Assembly: GCF_900104255.1 (NCBI RefSeq)
Contig: NZ_FNKZ01000001.1
Location: forward strand, 2,014,001-2,078,000
Length of the DNA: 64,000 nucleotides
Reading direction: 5' to 3'
DNA from: Pseudoxanthomonas sp. CF385
GTDB taxonomy: Bacteria > Pseudomonadota > Gammaproteobacteria > Xanthomonadales > Xanthomonadaceae
Below, in pieces: positions 54,792 through 63,647 of the stretch; positions within the stretch are counted from its first letter, which is position 1; every line of letters starts with the position of its first letter. A program made the translations under genes and the position numbers. The notes under the pieces are model-generated. The model saw only the letters and a list, made by a program, of their open reading frames with translations, did not search any database and was not told the DNA's origin.

Positions 54792-55735
54792 CAGCGGTCC
54801 GCGAACGCGTCCGTCGCGCGCACCAGGGCATCGGTGATCGCAGGCTCGGTGGCGCCGTGGCCGGCCAACACCATCTCCAGGCGTGCTTCTGGCCAGGCCT
54901 GCGCCAGGTCCCAGGCGCTGCGCGGCGGGCAGATGATGTCGTAGCGACCTTGGACGATCACACCGGGCAGATGACGGATGCGGTCGATGTCGCGCAGCAA
55001 CTGTCCGTGCGAGAGAAAGGCGTTGTGGCGGAAGTAGTGCGCCTCGATCCGCGCCTTGGCCAGGACCTTGGCGGGATCCTCGTCCGAAGCGGCATCCGGG
55101 TCGTGCAGCAGCGTGGCCGCACCGTCTTCCCAGCCCAGCCAGGCCTGGGCGGCTGCCATCGCGATCGCAGCATCGGGATCGTCCAGGCGACGCCAGTACG
55201 CGTCGATCATCGCGTCGCGCTCATCGGTCGGGATATGCGCCTCGTAACGTGCCCAGCGCTCCGGAAACACCCAGCGCGCACCGCCATCGGCTTCGTTGAA
55301 CCAGCGGTTCTCTTCTTCGCGGCCCAGGTAGACGCCGCGCACGATCAGGCCCATGGCGCGCTCCGGATGCGCCTGTGCGTAGGCCAGCGCCAGCGTGGAG
55401 CCCCACGAGCCGCCGAACACGAGCCAGCGCTCGATGCCTACGTGCGCGCGGACGGCTTCGATGTCGGCGACCAGGTGCGCGGTGGTGTTGTCGCGCAGTT
55501 CGCCGAACGGCGTCGAGCGGCCGGTGCCGCGCTGGTCGAACAGGACGATGCGGTAGCGCGCCGGATCGAAGAAGCGCCGATGCACCGGCGACAGGCCCGC
55601 GCCTGGGCCGCCGTGCAGGAAGATCACGGGGATGCCGTCCGGATTCCCGCATTCCTCCACATGAAGGGTGTGCAGGGCATCGACGGCAAGCCGGTGCGTG
55701 CCGTACGGCGCGATCTCGGGATACAGCGTGCGCAT
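54791..55735 (-). CDS. pip: prolyl iminopeptidase
   Basis: The 314-residue alpha/beta-hydrolase removes N-terminal proline from peptides. The oxyanion-hole sequence HGGPG (41-45), nucleophile S110 in GGSWGS, the aspartate region QGRYDIICPP and the histidine in GHGATEP are all present. RGTGRSTP is typical of the proline iminopeptidase family. It stands alone on the minus strand. Confidence 0.95.
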   Translation of the reverse strand: MRTLYPEIAPYGTHRLAVDALHTLHVEECGNPDGIPVIFLHGGPGAGLSPVHRRFFDPARYRIVLFDQRGTGRSTPFGELRDNTTAHLVADIEAVRAHVGIERWLVFGGSWGSTLALAYAQAHPERAMGLIVRGVYLGREEENRWFNEADGGARWVFPERWARYEAHIPTDERDAMIDAYWRRLDDPDAAIAMAAAQAWLGWEDGAATLLHDPDAASDEDPAKVLAKARIEAHYFRHNAFLSHGQLLRDIDRIRHLPGVIVQGRYDIICPPRSAWDLAQAWPEARLEMVLAGHGATEPAITDALVRATDAFADR

Positions 55736-55888
55736 GGGCAGGGGTCCTTGCGGGGTGTCCGAGCATAGCCAGCGGCGGTCCGTTCGTCAGCCCGCATCCG
55801 GCGCGGCTGTCAACCCGTTTCCCGCGCGGCCATCCGTTGCCACAATCCGGGTCCCACCCGGTCCATCGGGTATTCCAGTACGGACGCA

Positions 55889-58252
55889 ATGCAAGACCGC
55901 ACGCCCCAGATCGCCCAGCACATCGCCGCCACCATCGCCGCCGAGATCGGCGCCCAGACCGCACAGGCCAAGGCCGCCATCGCCCTGCTCGACGAGGGCG
56001 CCACCGTGCCCTTCATCGCCCGCTACCGCAAGGAAGTCACCGGGGGCCTGGACGATACCCAGTTGCGCAACCTCGAGGTGCGCCTGACCTACCTGCGCGA
56101 ACTCGAAGACCGTCGCGCCGCCGTGCTCGCCAGCATCGAGGAGCAGGGCAAGCTCACGGACGCACTGCGCGCCGACATCGAAGGCGCCGACAGCAAGGCA
56201 CGCCTGGAAGACCTCTACCTGCCGTACAAGCCCAAGCGCCGCACCCGTGCGCAGATCGCGCGCGAAGCCGGCCTGGAGCCGCTCGCCGACGGCCTGCTCG
56301 CCGATCCCACCCAGGTGCCGGAAAGCGCGGCCGCGGCCTACATCGACGCCGAGAAGGGCGTCGCCGATGCCAAGGCCGCGCTCGACGGCGCGCGCGCCAT
56401 CCTGATGGAGCGCTGGGGCGAGAACGCCGCGCTGGTCGGCGAACTGCGCGCGTGGATGACCGACGTCGGCGTGATCCGCGCGAAGGTCGTGACGGGCAAG
56501 GAGAACGAGGGCGCGAAATACCGCGACTACTTCGACCACGCCGAATCGCTGGCGAAGATCCCCTCGCACCGTTTGCTCGCGCTGTTCCGCGCGCGCCGCG
56601 AAGAGATCCTGCTGCTCGACCTCGATCCCGGCATGGAGGCCGACGCCGGCCACCAGCAGGCCGAAGGCCGCGTGGCCGTGCATGCCGGCGTGGCGGCGCT
56701 GGGCCGCGCCGCCGACAAGTGGCTGCTGGACGCCTGCCGCCTGACCTGGCGCGCCAAGCTGCACATGCATCTGCTGCTGGATCTGTTCAACCAGGCCCGC
56801 GAAAAGGCCGAGGCCGAGGCGATCGCCGTGTTCGGCGACAACCTCAAGGATCTGCTGCTGGCCGCGCCGGCGGGGCCGAAGGCCGTGCTTGGCCTGGATC
56901 CGGGCCTGCGCACCGGCGTGAAGGTCGCCGTGGTCGATCGCACCGGCAAGATGGTCGACCACGCCACGATCTATCCGCACGAACCCAAGCGCCAGTGGGA
57001 CCAATCGCTGCACGTGCTGCGGGCGCTGTGCGCGAAGCACCAGGTGGACCTGATCGCCATCGGCAACGGCACCGCCTCGCGTGAAACCGACAAGCTGGCC
57101 GGCGACCTGATCAAGCAGGCCACGGACCAGAGGCTGGAGAAGATCGTCGTCAGTGAAGCCGGCGCCTCGGTGTATTCCGCGTCCGAATTCGCGGCGAAGG
57201 AGTTCCCCGATCTCGACGTCAGCATCCGCGGCGCGGTCTCCATCGCGCGTCGCCTGCAGAACCCGCTGGCGGAGCTGGTGAAGATCGAGCCCAAGGCGAT
57301 CGGTGTCGGCCAGTACCAGCACGACGTGGACCAGTTCCGCCTGGCGCGTGCGCTCGATGCGCGCGTGGAGGACTGCGTGAACGCGGTCGGCGTCGACGTG
57401 AATACCGCCTCGGCCGCGCTGCTGACGCGCGTGTCCGGCCTGTCCTCCAGCGTGGCCGAGAACATCGTGCGTTTCCGCGACGAACATGGCGCGTTCCGCA
57501 CCCGCAAGGCGCTGCTCGGCGTGCCGCGCCTGGGCGAGAAGACCTTCGAGCAGTGCGCCGGCTTCTTGCGCATCGCCGATGGCGACGAACCGCTGGACGC
57601 ATCGTCCGTGCACCCGGAAGCGTATCCGGTGGTGGAGCGCATCCTGGCCGGCAGCGGTCGGCAGGTGAAACAGATCGTCGGCGACACCGCCTTCCTGCGC
57701 GGTGTGAAGGCCGAGCAGTACACCGACGCGACGTTCGGCGTGCCGACCATCCGCGACATCCTGAAGGAACTGGAGAAGCCCGGCCGCGATCCGCGTCCCG
57801 AGTTCAAGGCCGCGCGCTTTGCCGACGGCGTGGAGGACATCAAGGACCTGCGCGAGGGCATGATCCTGGAAGGCGTGGTCAGCAACGTGGCCGCGTTCGG
57901 TGCGTTCGTCGACATCGGCGTCCACCAGGACGGCCTGATCCACATCTCCGCGCTGTCCGACCGCTACGTGAAGGATCCGCGCGAGGTCGTGAAAGCCGGC
58001 GACATCGTCAAGGTGAAGGTGCTGGAGGTCGACGTGGCCCGCAAGCGCATCGCCCTGACGCGCCGCCTCGACGACGCGCCGGCACCGCAGGCGCCACGCG
58101 AAGCCCGCGCGAACGACCCGCGACCGCCGCGCGGTCCGGACCGTGGTCATCCGCGTGATGCGCGACGCGGTCCGGCACCGGCCAAGGCGAGTGCACCGCC
58201 GGCCGACAACGCGCTGGCAGCCGCGTTCGCAAGGGCGAAAGAAAAGAACTGA
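55889..58252 (+). CDS. tex: Tex-family RNA-binding transcription accessory protein
   Basis: The 787-residue protein contains the Tex N-terminal domain ([21 protein letters not shown]) and the YqgF/RNase H-like domain ([19 protein letters not shown]). Helix-hairpin-helix motifs ([19 protein letters not shown]) and a C-terminal S1 domain ([21 protein letters not shown]) follow. It binds nucleic acids and affects transcription and stress survival. The last 50 residues are a Pro/Arg/Ala-rich tail. It converges on the MurQ-like gene. Confidence 0.96.
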   Translation: MQDRTPQIAQHIAATIAAEIGAQTAQAKAAIALLDEGATVPFIARYRKEVTGGLDDTQLRNLEVRLTYLRELEDRRAAVLASIEEQGKLTDALRADIEGADSKARLEDLYLPYKPKRRTRAQIAREAGLEPLADGLLADPTQVPESAAAAYIDAEKGVADAKAALDGARAILMERWGENAALVGELRAWMTDVGVIRAKVVTGKENEGAKYRDYFDHAESLAKIPSHRLLALFRARREEILLLDLDPGMEADAGHQQAEGRVAVHAGVAALGRAADKWLLDACRLTWRAKLHMHLLLDLFNQAREKAEAEAIAVFGDNLKDLLLAAPAGPKAVLGLDPGLRTGVKVAVVDRTGKMVDHATIYPHEPKRQWDQSLHVLRALCAKHQVDLIAIGNGTASRETDKLAGDLIKQATDQRLEKIVVSEAGASVYSASEFAAKEFPDLDVSIRGAVSIARRLQNPLAELVKIEPKAIGVGQYQHDVDQFRLARALDARVEDCVNAVGVDVNTASAALLTRVSGLSSSVAENIVRFRDEHGAFRTRKALLGVPRLGEKTFEQCAGFLRIADGDEPLDASSVHPEAYPVVERILAGSGRQVKQIVGDTAFLRGVKAEQYTDATFGVPTIRDILKELEKPGRDPRPEFKAARFADGVEDIKDLREGMILEGVVSNVAAFGAFVDIGVHQDGLIHISALSDRYVKDPREVVKAGDIVKVKVLEVDVARKRIALTRRLDDAPAPQAPREARANDPRPPRGPDRGHPRDARRGPAPAKASAPPADNALAAAFARAKEKN

Positions 58253-58263
58253 GGTCGCGCCGT

Positions 58264-58287
58264 CGCCTCTCCCCATCGGGAGAGGCG
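58264..58287. terminator. hairpin between convergent tex and murQ-like genes
   Basis: CGCCTCTCCC and GGGAGAGGCG form a perfect 10-bp stem with a CATC loop. No T run follows on either side, so it is probably a 3'-end stabiliser or a weak bidirectional terminator. Confidence 0.55.
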
Positions 58288-58297
58288 ATGACGGCTC

Positions 58298-60388
58298 TCA
58301 ACGCGCGTCGTCGGCCGTCGTGGCGTACGGCGCCAGGTAGCGACTCAGGCCGCCGGCGCGCAGGTGCGTGGCGGCCGTGGTCCAGTCGACCGGTGCGTTC
58401 GCCTTGAGCGCGTCCAGCACCGCCACCACCGACAGCTCCACTTCCGGCAAGCCGCTCGCGCCCGGTGCGTTGCGGCGCTGTTCGATCGCCTCGAACAGCA
58501 CCGCATTGGCGTCGGCATAGCCCAGCGGCGCGGTCCGGCCGTGCGCATCGCGCCACGCGGGGCTCTCCAGCACGGCGTTGACGTGGGAGAGGATCAGCCA
58601 CGTCGCCCGGCCGATCAGCTTCAGGTTGCCCGGCTGCACGCTGGTCATGGTGTTGCCGACGACGCGCCCGCGCTTGGCCATCACCCCGGTGGAATGGGCG
58701 TTGAGCAGCATCTTCAGCGCGATGGTCTGGTTGAGTTCGAAGGCATCGCGCTGCGGCACCGTCACCGCGATCACCGGCACCGCGCGGGGCAGGGCGGCCA
58801 CGTCGGCCAGCACGTCGCTCGCCACCGGACGCGCCGACACCGACACCAGCACCGGATCCGCCCCGGCGGCGGCAAAGGCCTGCAGCCAGTCGCGGTTGGT
58901 GTCGTCGTGCGCTTCGTCGCCGAGCAGGATCAAGGCACCGGCATCGCCCGCCTGTGGGCCACCGCGCTGCATGTTGGCGGCCGAATACGAGAGGTCGTAC
59001 AGCGCCTGCTGCTCGTCGCCGGCATTGGAGAGCCCGCGCAGGGCGGCTTCCTTGAGATAGGGGTCCTGGATGCCGGTCTCGAACGGCGGCAGGTACAGCG
59101 CCTTGTCCAGGCCGTGGAAGGGACGGTGCAGCAAGGCCTGCCACGCCTGCGCGCCATCGGCCGCCGGCGTCCACACCTGGATCCACGACCGCCGTTCCGG
59201 TGCACTCACCGTGTCCAGCGGCGACAGGCGGAAGGTGGGTGCGCGTTCGGTGACGTCGACGAACACCGGCATCAGCGCGCGCGTGGCCAGGTAGGTGGCA
59301 TGGCGACCGGCGGCGTAGCTGGCGGCTTCGCGGTCGGTCCACGCGGCCAGTTTCGGCGCGGCGGCGGCGGCGGTGCGCTGGATCGCCGCGAAGCCGCGCA
59401 GGCGGTCGGCTATGCCGGCGTCGTTGAAGCCCAGCGCGGCGAGCTCGTCGGCCGTCAGCACCTCGCGCAGCAGCGCGCGCGTCGCGTCTTCCAGTACCAC
59501 GCCCAGCACGTACAGGCTGGTGGTGGTGGCCTGCATGCGGGTGGAACCGGTGATCGCCTGCGGCCCGGTCGGCAGCGGGATCTTGGTGATGCGCGCATCG
59601 TCCAGCACGCGGCGGCTGCGCTCGAACGGGCGCAGCACGCTGTCGGGATTGTTGTAGACGAACCAGGTGCGGCGCGCGTCCGCGCCGGCCTGGTCGGCCG
59701 CCGCCAGCGCGGTGCCGATCACCGCGGAGGTCTCGCCGCCCTCGGTGACGGCGAACACCAGGTCCTGCGGCTGGATGCCGTTGTCCTGCAGTTGCAGGCG
59801 GCCAATCTCGGGGATGTCCTCGAAGCCTTCCAGCGAGGCGATCAGTGCGCGGTCACCGCCGGTGATCTCGCCGCGCACGCGCTCGCCCAGGCCGGGGAAA
59901 CGCGTGTCGATCTTCGCCATCGCCGGTGTGGTCGCCGTGCGCTGCCAGAACGGCCGCCACAGCCCGCTTTCGATCGTCTCGGCGAGCCGCCCGGTGGACC
60001 CGGTGCCGTAGAAGTACAGGCGATGGCCCTCGCGCAGCGCGCGGGTGATCTCGCCCGAAGCCGCTTCCAGCGCGGCCAGCCGCGCCGGATCGTCGGCCAC
60101 GCCCTGCAGGGCGCGCGCGATGTCCTCGTCCACCGCCAGCAGGGCGGCCAGGCCGTCCGCGGTGTCGGCGGCGATGCGCGTGCTCAGGTCGAAGCTGCGC
60201 GGATGGCGCTGCTCGGTCAGCAGGCTGTGCAGCTGGAATTGCTGCTTGTTCGCCACGAAGTCCTGCGATTGCGCGGACGGCGTGACGCCGAGGCGGTTGC
60301 CCGACGGCTGCGCGCTGGCGGGCACCGCCGCCGAGGCCATCACGAGGAAAGACATGCTGCGCATGAAGCGGTTCGCCTTGCGGGACAT
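58298..60388 (-). CDS. exported two-SIS-domain protein related to MurQ / glucokinase regulatory protein
   Basis: The 696-residue protein starts at ATG 60388, after GAGG, with a signal peptide (MRSMSFLVMASAAVPASAQ, cleavage after ASA). The first SIS domain keeps MurQ etherase hallmarks: YGTGSTGRLAETIE (127-140), ASLEGFED (about 184-191, with E140 and E187 as the likely catalytic acids) and ITGSTRMQATT (279-289). A second SIS-like half carries NAHSTGVMAKRGRVVGNTM (563-581), which in MurQ follows directly. MurQ is about 300 residues, so the layout resembles the two-SIS GKRP proteins. Reaction and location are inferred. It is divergent from namZ. Confidence 0.85.
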   Translation of the reverse strand: MSRKANRFMRSMSFLVMASAAVPASAQPSGNRLGVTPSAQSQDFVANKQQFQLHSLLTEQRHPRSFDLSTRIAADTADGLAALLAVDEDIARALQGVADDPARLAALEAASGEITRALREGHRLYFYGTGSTGRLAETIESGLWRPFWQRTATTPAMAKIDTRFPGLGERVRGEITGGDRALIASLEGFEDIPEIGRLQLQDNGIQPQDLVFAVTEGGETSAVIGTALAAADQAGADARRTWFVYNNPDSVLRPFERSRRVLDDARITKIPLPTGPQAITGSTRMQATTTSLYVLGVVLEDATRALLREVLTADELAALGFNDAGIADRLRGFAAIQRTAAAAAPKLAAWTDREAASYAAGRHATYLATRALMPVFVDVTERAPTFRLSPLDTVSAPERRSWIQVWTPAADGAQAWQALLHRPFHGLDKALYLPPFETGIQDPYLKEAALRGLSNAGDEQQALYDLSYSAANMQRGGPQAGDAGALILLGDEAHDDTNRDWLQAFAAAGADPVLVSVSARPVASDVLADVAALPRAVPVIAVTVPQRDAFELNQTIALKMLLNAHSTGVMAKRGRVVGNTMTSVQPGNLKLIGRATWLILSHVNAVLESPAWRDAHGRTAPLGYADANAVLFEAIEQRRNAPGASGLPEVELSVVAVLDALKANAPVDWTTAATHLRAGGLSRYLAPYATTADDAR

Positions 60389-60503
60389 CGGATCCCTCAC
60401 CTGACAACGGAAGAATGCGTCGATACCGGCGGAATCTCCCCTTGCACGGCATCGCACGCAGGCTGCTATCGTCGCGGCCACGATAGCAAACGGTGATGAC
60501 ACT

Positions 60504-61784
60504 ATGCCCCGGTCCCGTCGTCCGCTGCACGCTGCACTGCGCGCCGCCTGCCTGGGCCTGCTGCTGGCCCATGGCCCGGCTTGGTCAGGCGAGGCCACCG
60601 TGCCGCCTGCCTGCGACTGCGCCGTGGCCGCGCCCACGCTGGGCATCGAGGTGCTGCTGGAGGAGCGTCTGGACCTGCTGCGCGGCAAGCGCGTGGGCTT
60701 GGTGACGAACGCCACCGGCGTGGACCGCGAGCTGCGCAGCGACGTGGACCGCTTCGCCGAACGGAAGGAATTCACCCTGGTCGCGCTGTTCGGGCCCGAG
60801 CACGGCGTGCGCGGCGACGTGCAGGCCGGCGATCACGTCGCCTCCGCGCGCGATGCGGCCACCGGGCTGCCGGTGCACAGCCTGTACGGCGAGCACCGCG
60901 AACCGACGCCGGCGATGCTCGACGGCATCGACGTGCTGGTGTTCGACCTGCAGGATGTCGGCACGCGCTTCTACACCTATCCGTACACGCTGGCCGGTGT
61001 GATGCGTGCGGCGAAGCGGGCAGGGATTCCGGTCGTCGTCGCCGATCGTCCCGATCCGTTGGGCGGGGTGCGTATCGAAGGCCCGGTGCTGGATCCCGCA
61101 TTGGCCTCGTTCGTCGGCCAGTTCCCGATCCCGGTCCGCCACGGCATGACGCTGGGCGAACTGGCCACGCTGTTCAACCGCGCCTTCGGCATCGGTGCCG
61201 ACCTGCAGGTGGTGACGATGCAGGGCTGGCGACGCGGTGATGATCCGTGGCGCGGCGCACTGCCGTGGGTGCCGCCGTCGCCGAACATGCCCACGCCGGA
61301 CACCGCCTTGGTCTACCCGGGCATGGGCCTGCTGGAAGGCACCAATGTGTCCGAGGGCCGTGGCACCACGCGACCGTTCGAGACCGTCGGCGCGCCGTGG
61401 GTGGATGCGCAGGCCTTGGCGGCGCGGCTCAATGCGATGGACCTGCCGGGCGTGCGCTTCCGGCCGACCTGGTTCACGCCGACGTTCTCCAAGCATGCCG
61501 GCAAGGCCTGCGCCGGCGTGCAGCTGCATGTGACCGACCCGAAGACCTTCCGCCCCGTGCGCACCGGCGTGGCCGTGCTGAAGGCGCTGCACGACCAGCA
61601 CCCGAAGGACTTCGCCTTCCTGCCCGGCGAGCCGCCGTTCTTCGACCGGCTGGCGGGCGTGGGCGATCTGCGCGCCGCGATCGAGCGCGGCGACACGCTG
61701 GAGGCGATCGAAGCTCGCTGGCAACGTGAGCTGACGGCATTCGACACCCTTCGCCGGCAACACCTGCTGTATCCGATGCCCTGA
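60504..61784 (+). CDS. namZ: exo-beta-N-acetylmuramidase NamZ family protein (DUF1343)
   Basis: The 426-residue protein has a signal peptide (AALRAACLGLLLAHGPAWSGE) and a DUF1343/NamZ domain. Its conserved phrases are GKRVGLVTNATGVDRELRSD, VALFGPEHGVRGDVQAGD, LVFDLQDVGTRFYTYPYTL and GMGLLEGTNVSEGRGTTRPFE. NamZ releases MurNAc from the non-reducing ends of peptidoglycan fragments, here in the periplasm. The MurQ-like neighbour is divergent across a 115-bp promoter region (60389-60503), which suggests a shared regulator and a role in cell-wall sugar recovery. Confidence 0.93.
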   Translation: MPRSRRPLHAALRAACLGLLLAHGPAWSGEATVPPACDCAVAAPTLGIEVLLEERLDLLRGKRVGLVTNATGVDRELRSDVDRFAERKEFTLVALFGPEHGVRGDVQAGDHVASARDAATGLPVHSLYGEHREPTPAMLDGIDVLVFDLQDVGTRFYTYPYTLAGVMRAAKRAGIPVVVADRPDPLGGVRIEGPVLDPALASFVGQFPIPVRHGMTLGELATLFNRAFGIGADLQVVTMQGWRRGDDPWRGALPWVPPSPNMPTPDTALVYPGMGLLEGTNVSEGRGTTRPFETVGAPWVDAQALAARLNAMDLPGVRFRPTWFTPTFSKHAGKACAGVQLHVTDPKTFRPVRTGVAVLKALHDQHPKDFAFLPGEPPFFDRLAGVGDLRAAIERGDTLEAIEARWQRELTAFDTLRRQHLLYPMP

Positions 61785-61843
61785 GCGTGCGACATCTCAC
61801 CGTAAGAGCCCCGACGATGGAGCGCTGAGTGTGAGCGATGGGG

Positions 61844-62224
61844 CTCCGAGCGCCGACGATGGCGCTCAGAGGGCGATCTCTCTCACATCGAGAACCATCG
61901 ATGGCATTCGGAGCGCCATCGATGGCACTCCGAGTGCGATGGGATGGCATTCCGAATGTGATCTGCCGAGCTCAGCGCCTTGCGGATGGGGCTCGGAAAG
62001 CGATCTGTCTCACATTGAGAGCCATCGATGGGATCCGGAACGCCATCGATGGCCTTCCGAGGGTCATGGGATGGCATTCCGAGGGCGATCGACGGCGCTC
62101 AGTGCCTTGCGGATGGGGTTCGGAGCCCGATCTGTCTCACATCGAGCGCGATCGCTGGGGCTCGGAAGGCCATCGATCTCGCATGGAGGGCCATCGAGGG
62201 TGTCTGCGAGCGGTCTGCAGGGCA
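61844..62224. repeat. non-coding array of three imperfect 127-bp tandem repeats
   Basis: The landmark TCTCACAT occurs at 61881, 62008 and 62135, exactly 127 bases apart. A CTC-AGCGCC-type start occurs at 61844, 61971 and 62098, again 127 apart. Each unit contains palindromic CCATCGATGG-like blocks (for example 61895-61904 and 61916-61925) and GCATTCCGAG-type blocks. Because 127 is not a multiple of 3 the reading frame shifts between units, so the open frames seen here on both strands are probably not genes. It lies between namZ and the DUF2894 gene. Confidence 0.8.
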
Positions 62225-62271
62225 TGGACGCCATGGATGACATGAACACCCAGACGCCAGAAGGCCTGTTG

Positions 62272-62336
62272 GTGGGAGCGACGTGAGTCGCGATGAAGCG
62301 TTACCGATAGCGCATCGCGACTGACGTCGCTCCCAC
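62272..62336. repeat. REP-like imperfect palindrome
   Basis: A 24-base arm beginning GTGGGAGCGACG (62272-62295) pairs with its complement ending CGTCGCTCCCAC (62313-62336) at 23 of 24 positions, around a 17-base loop. The GTGGGAGC terminus is the usual signature of REP-type hairpins in pseudomonads and xanthomonads. It lies 47 bp upstream of the end of the minus-strand DUF2894 gene and may act as its transcript end. Confidence 0.75.
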
Positions 62337-62383
62337 ACCTCGCATCACCTTGCGTCCACGAGATGCTCTCGGGTCTGCCACGG

Positions 62384-63007
62384 TTACGTCGCCGCCGGCT
62401 TCCGTTTGCGCGGCGCGCGTTTCGGCTTGACGGGCGCATCGCTGGCCGTCGTCAGCGGCGCCACGGCCTGCTGGAGCTGCTCCAGCGAGGACAGCGTGTC
62501 GGCATAGGCGATGAAATGCTGCAGGTAGCCCGGCGACACCGCGCGCATCAGGTGCAGGGCGCGGTGCACGAGCATGCCGGAGTTGAGCGGCCCGGCATCG
62601 CCGGGGAGGTCGTGCAGCGAGGCGCGCAGCTGGCTGTCGGTGCGCACCTGGGCCCAGGTGTCCCGTGCTTCGGTCAGCATCGCCGGTGCCATCGGCGGGG
62701 CCTCCGGGTCCGGAACGCCACCCGCGCGCGCTTGCAGCGTGGCGACCAGTGCGCGCAATCCGGCGGCGGCGTCGCTCCCGCGCTCCGTCGCAGGCACGGC
62801 CGTCGGTCGCTGCGCCAAGGCCTCCGAATACGTTCGCATCAGCCCGGCCAGACGCGCTTCCAGCAAGCGGCGGGCTTCGCCTTCCTGCGTCCGCATCCGC
62901 GCGGCCAGGGCCTGCAGGATGTCGAAGCGCGCCGGGTCCGCGCGGTCCGCGCCCTGGCTGCGCCATGCCTGCAGCTGCGCCGTCAGCGGCAGCGCGTTAC
63001 CGTCCAT
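62384..63007 (-). CDS. DUF2894 family protein
   Basis: The 207-residue protein resembles DUF2894 (FDILQALAARMRTQEGEARRLLEARL and LTEARDTWAQVRTDSQLRASL) with a basic C-terminal tail (KPKRAPRKRKPAAT). ATG 63007 was chosen; a GTG two codons upstream also overlaps the neighbour. It overlaps the end of the MotB/OmpA-like gene by 11 nt. In related bacteria DUF2894, an OmpA protein and DUF802 genes occur together; their shared function is unknown. Confidence 0.8.
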   Translation of the reverse strand: MDGNALPLTAQLQAWRSQGADRADPARFDILQALAARMRTQEGEARRLLEARLAGLMRTYSEALAQRPTAVPATERGSDAAAGLRALVATLQARAGGVPDPEAPPMAPAMLTEARDTWAQVRTDSQLRASLHDLPGDAGPLNSGMLVHRALHLMRAVSPGYLQHFIAYADTLSSLEQLQQAVAPLTTASDAPVKPKRAPRKRKPAAT

Positions 63008-63647
63008 CGTCACCGCTGCGCTTGGACGTGGGGCGCGGAATGGGGGCGATCTCCACGCGGCGGTTGCGCGCGCGGCCTTCTTCGCTGGTGTTGGCGCTGA
63101 CCGGTTGCTCGGCGCCGAACGCGGCGGCGAACACCGACGAAGACGGTACGCCTTCCTCGATCAGCGTGCGGGTGACGGTCAGGGCGCGCTGCGCGGACAG
63201 ATCCCAGTTGTCGGCGAACTGGCGGTTGCTGCCGCTGACCTGGCGATCGTCGGTGAAGCCGCTGACCATCAGGATCTCCTCGCGCGTACGCAGGTAACCG
63301 GCCAGCGGCGCGGCCAGGCTCTTCAGCAGGTCGCGGCCTTCCGGTTGCAGCTGGTCGGAGTTCAGCGCGAACAAGACGTTGCCGCGGATGCCGATGCGGC
63401 CGTCCACCAGCGTCACCCGGCCTTCGGCCAGCGGCGCGGCGAGCGCGTCTTCCAACGCCTTGCGCTGCTGCGCTTCCTGCTCGCGCCGACGGGTTTCCTC
63501 GTCCAGGCGCTGCGCAAGCTGCGCCTGCACGGCGATCACGCCGACCAGCACCAACACGAAGGCCCCAAGCAGCACCGACATCAGGTCGCCGAAGCTGGCC
63601 CAGACGGGCGCGCCGAGGTCGGCGTCTTCTCCGGTTTCCACGCTCAT
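62997..63647 (-). CDS. MotB/OmpA-like inner-membrane protein
   Basis: The 216-residue protein has one N-terminal helix (FGDLMSVLLGAFVLVLVGVIAVQ), a coiled-coil stretch (RLDEETRRREQEAQQRKALEDAL), and an OmpA-like domain. That domain includes VLFALNSDQLQPEGRDLLKSL, LMVSGFTDDRQVSGS and GRARNRRVEI. An acidic residue near the helix, D21 in FGDLM, is placed as in MotB/ExbD-type proton-channel subunits. Its start overlaps the DUF802 stop as ATGA. Confidence 0.88.
   Translation of the reverse strand: MSVETGEDADLGAPVWASFGDLMSVLLGAFVLVLVGVIAVQAQLAQRLDEETRRREQEAQQRKALEDALAAPLAEGRVTLVDGRIGIRGNVLFALNSDQLQPEGRDLLKSLAAPLAGYLRTREEILMVSGFTDDRQVSGSNRQFADNWDLSAQRALTVTRTLIEEGVPSSSVFAAAFGAEQPVSANTSEEGRARNRRVEIAPIPRPTSKRSGDDGR

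Noticed and set aside
61844..62224. CRISPR array
   Set aside because: Units are 127 bp, imperfect, without constant repeats of 23-40 bp and unique spacers, and no cas gene is present.
61474..62338. Several overlapping open frames on both strands across the repeat array
   Set aside because: The 127-bp period shifts frame between units, there is no ribosome-binding site, and the predicted proteins are simple repeats of Ser, Arg and Asp.
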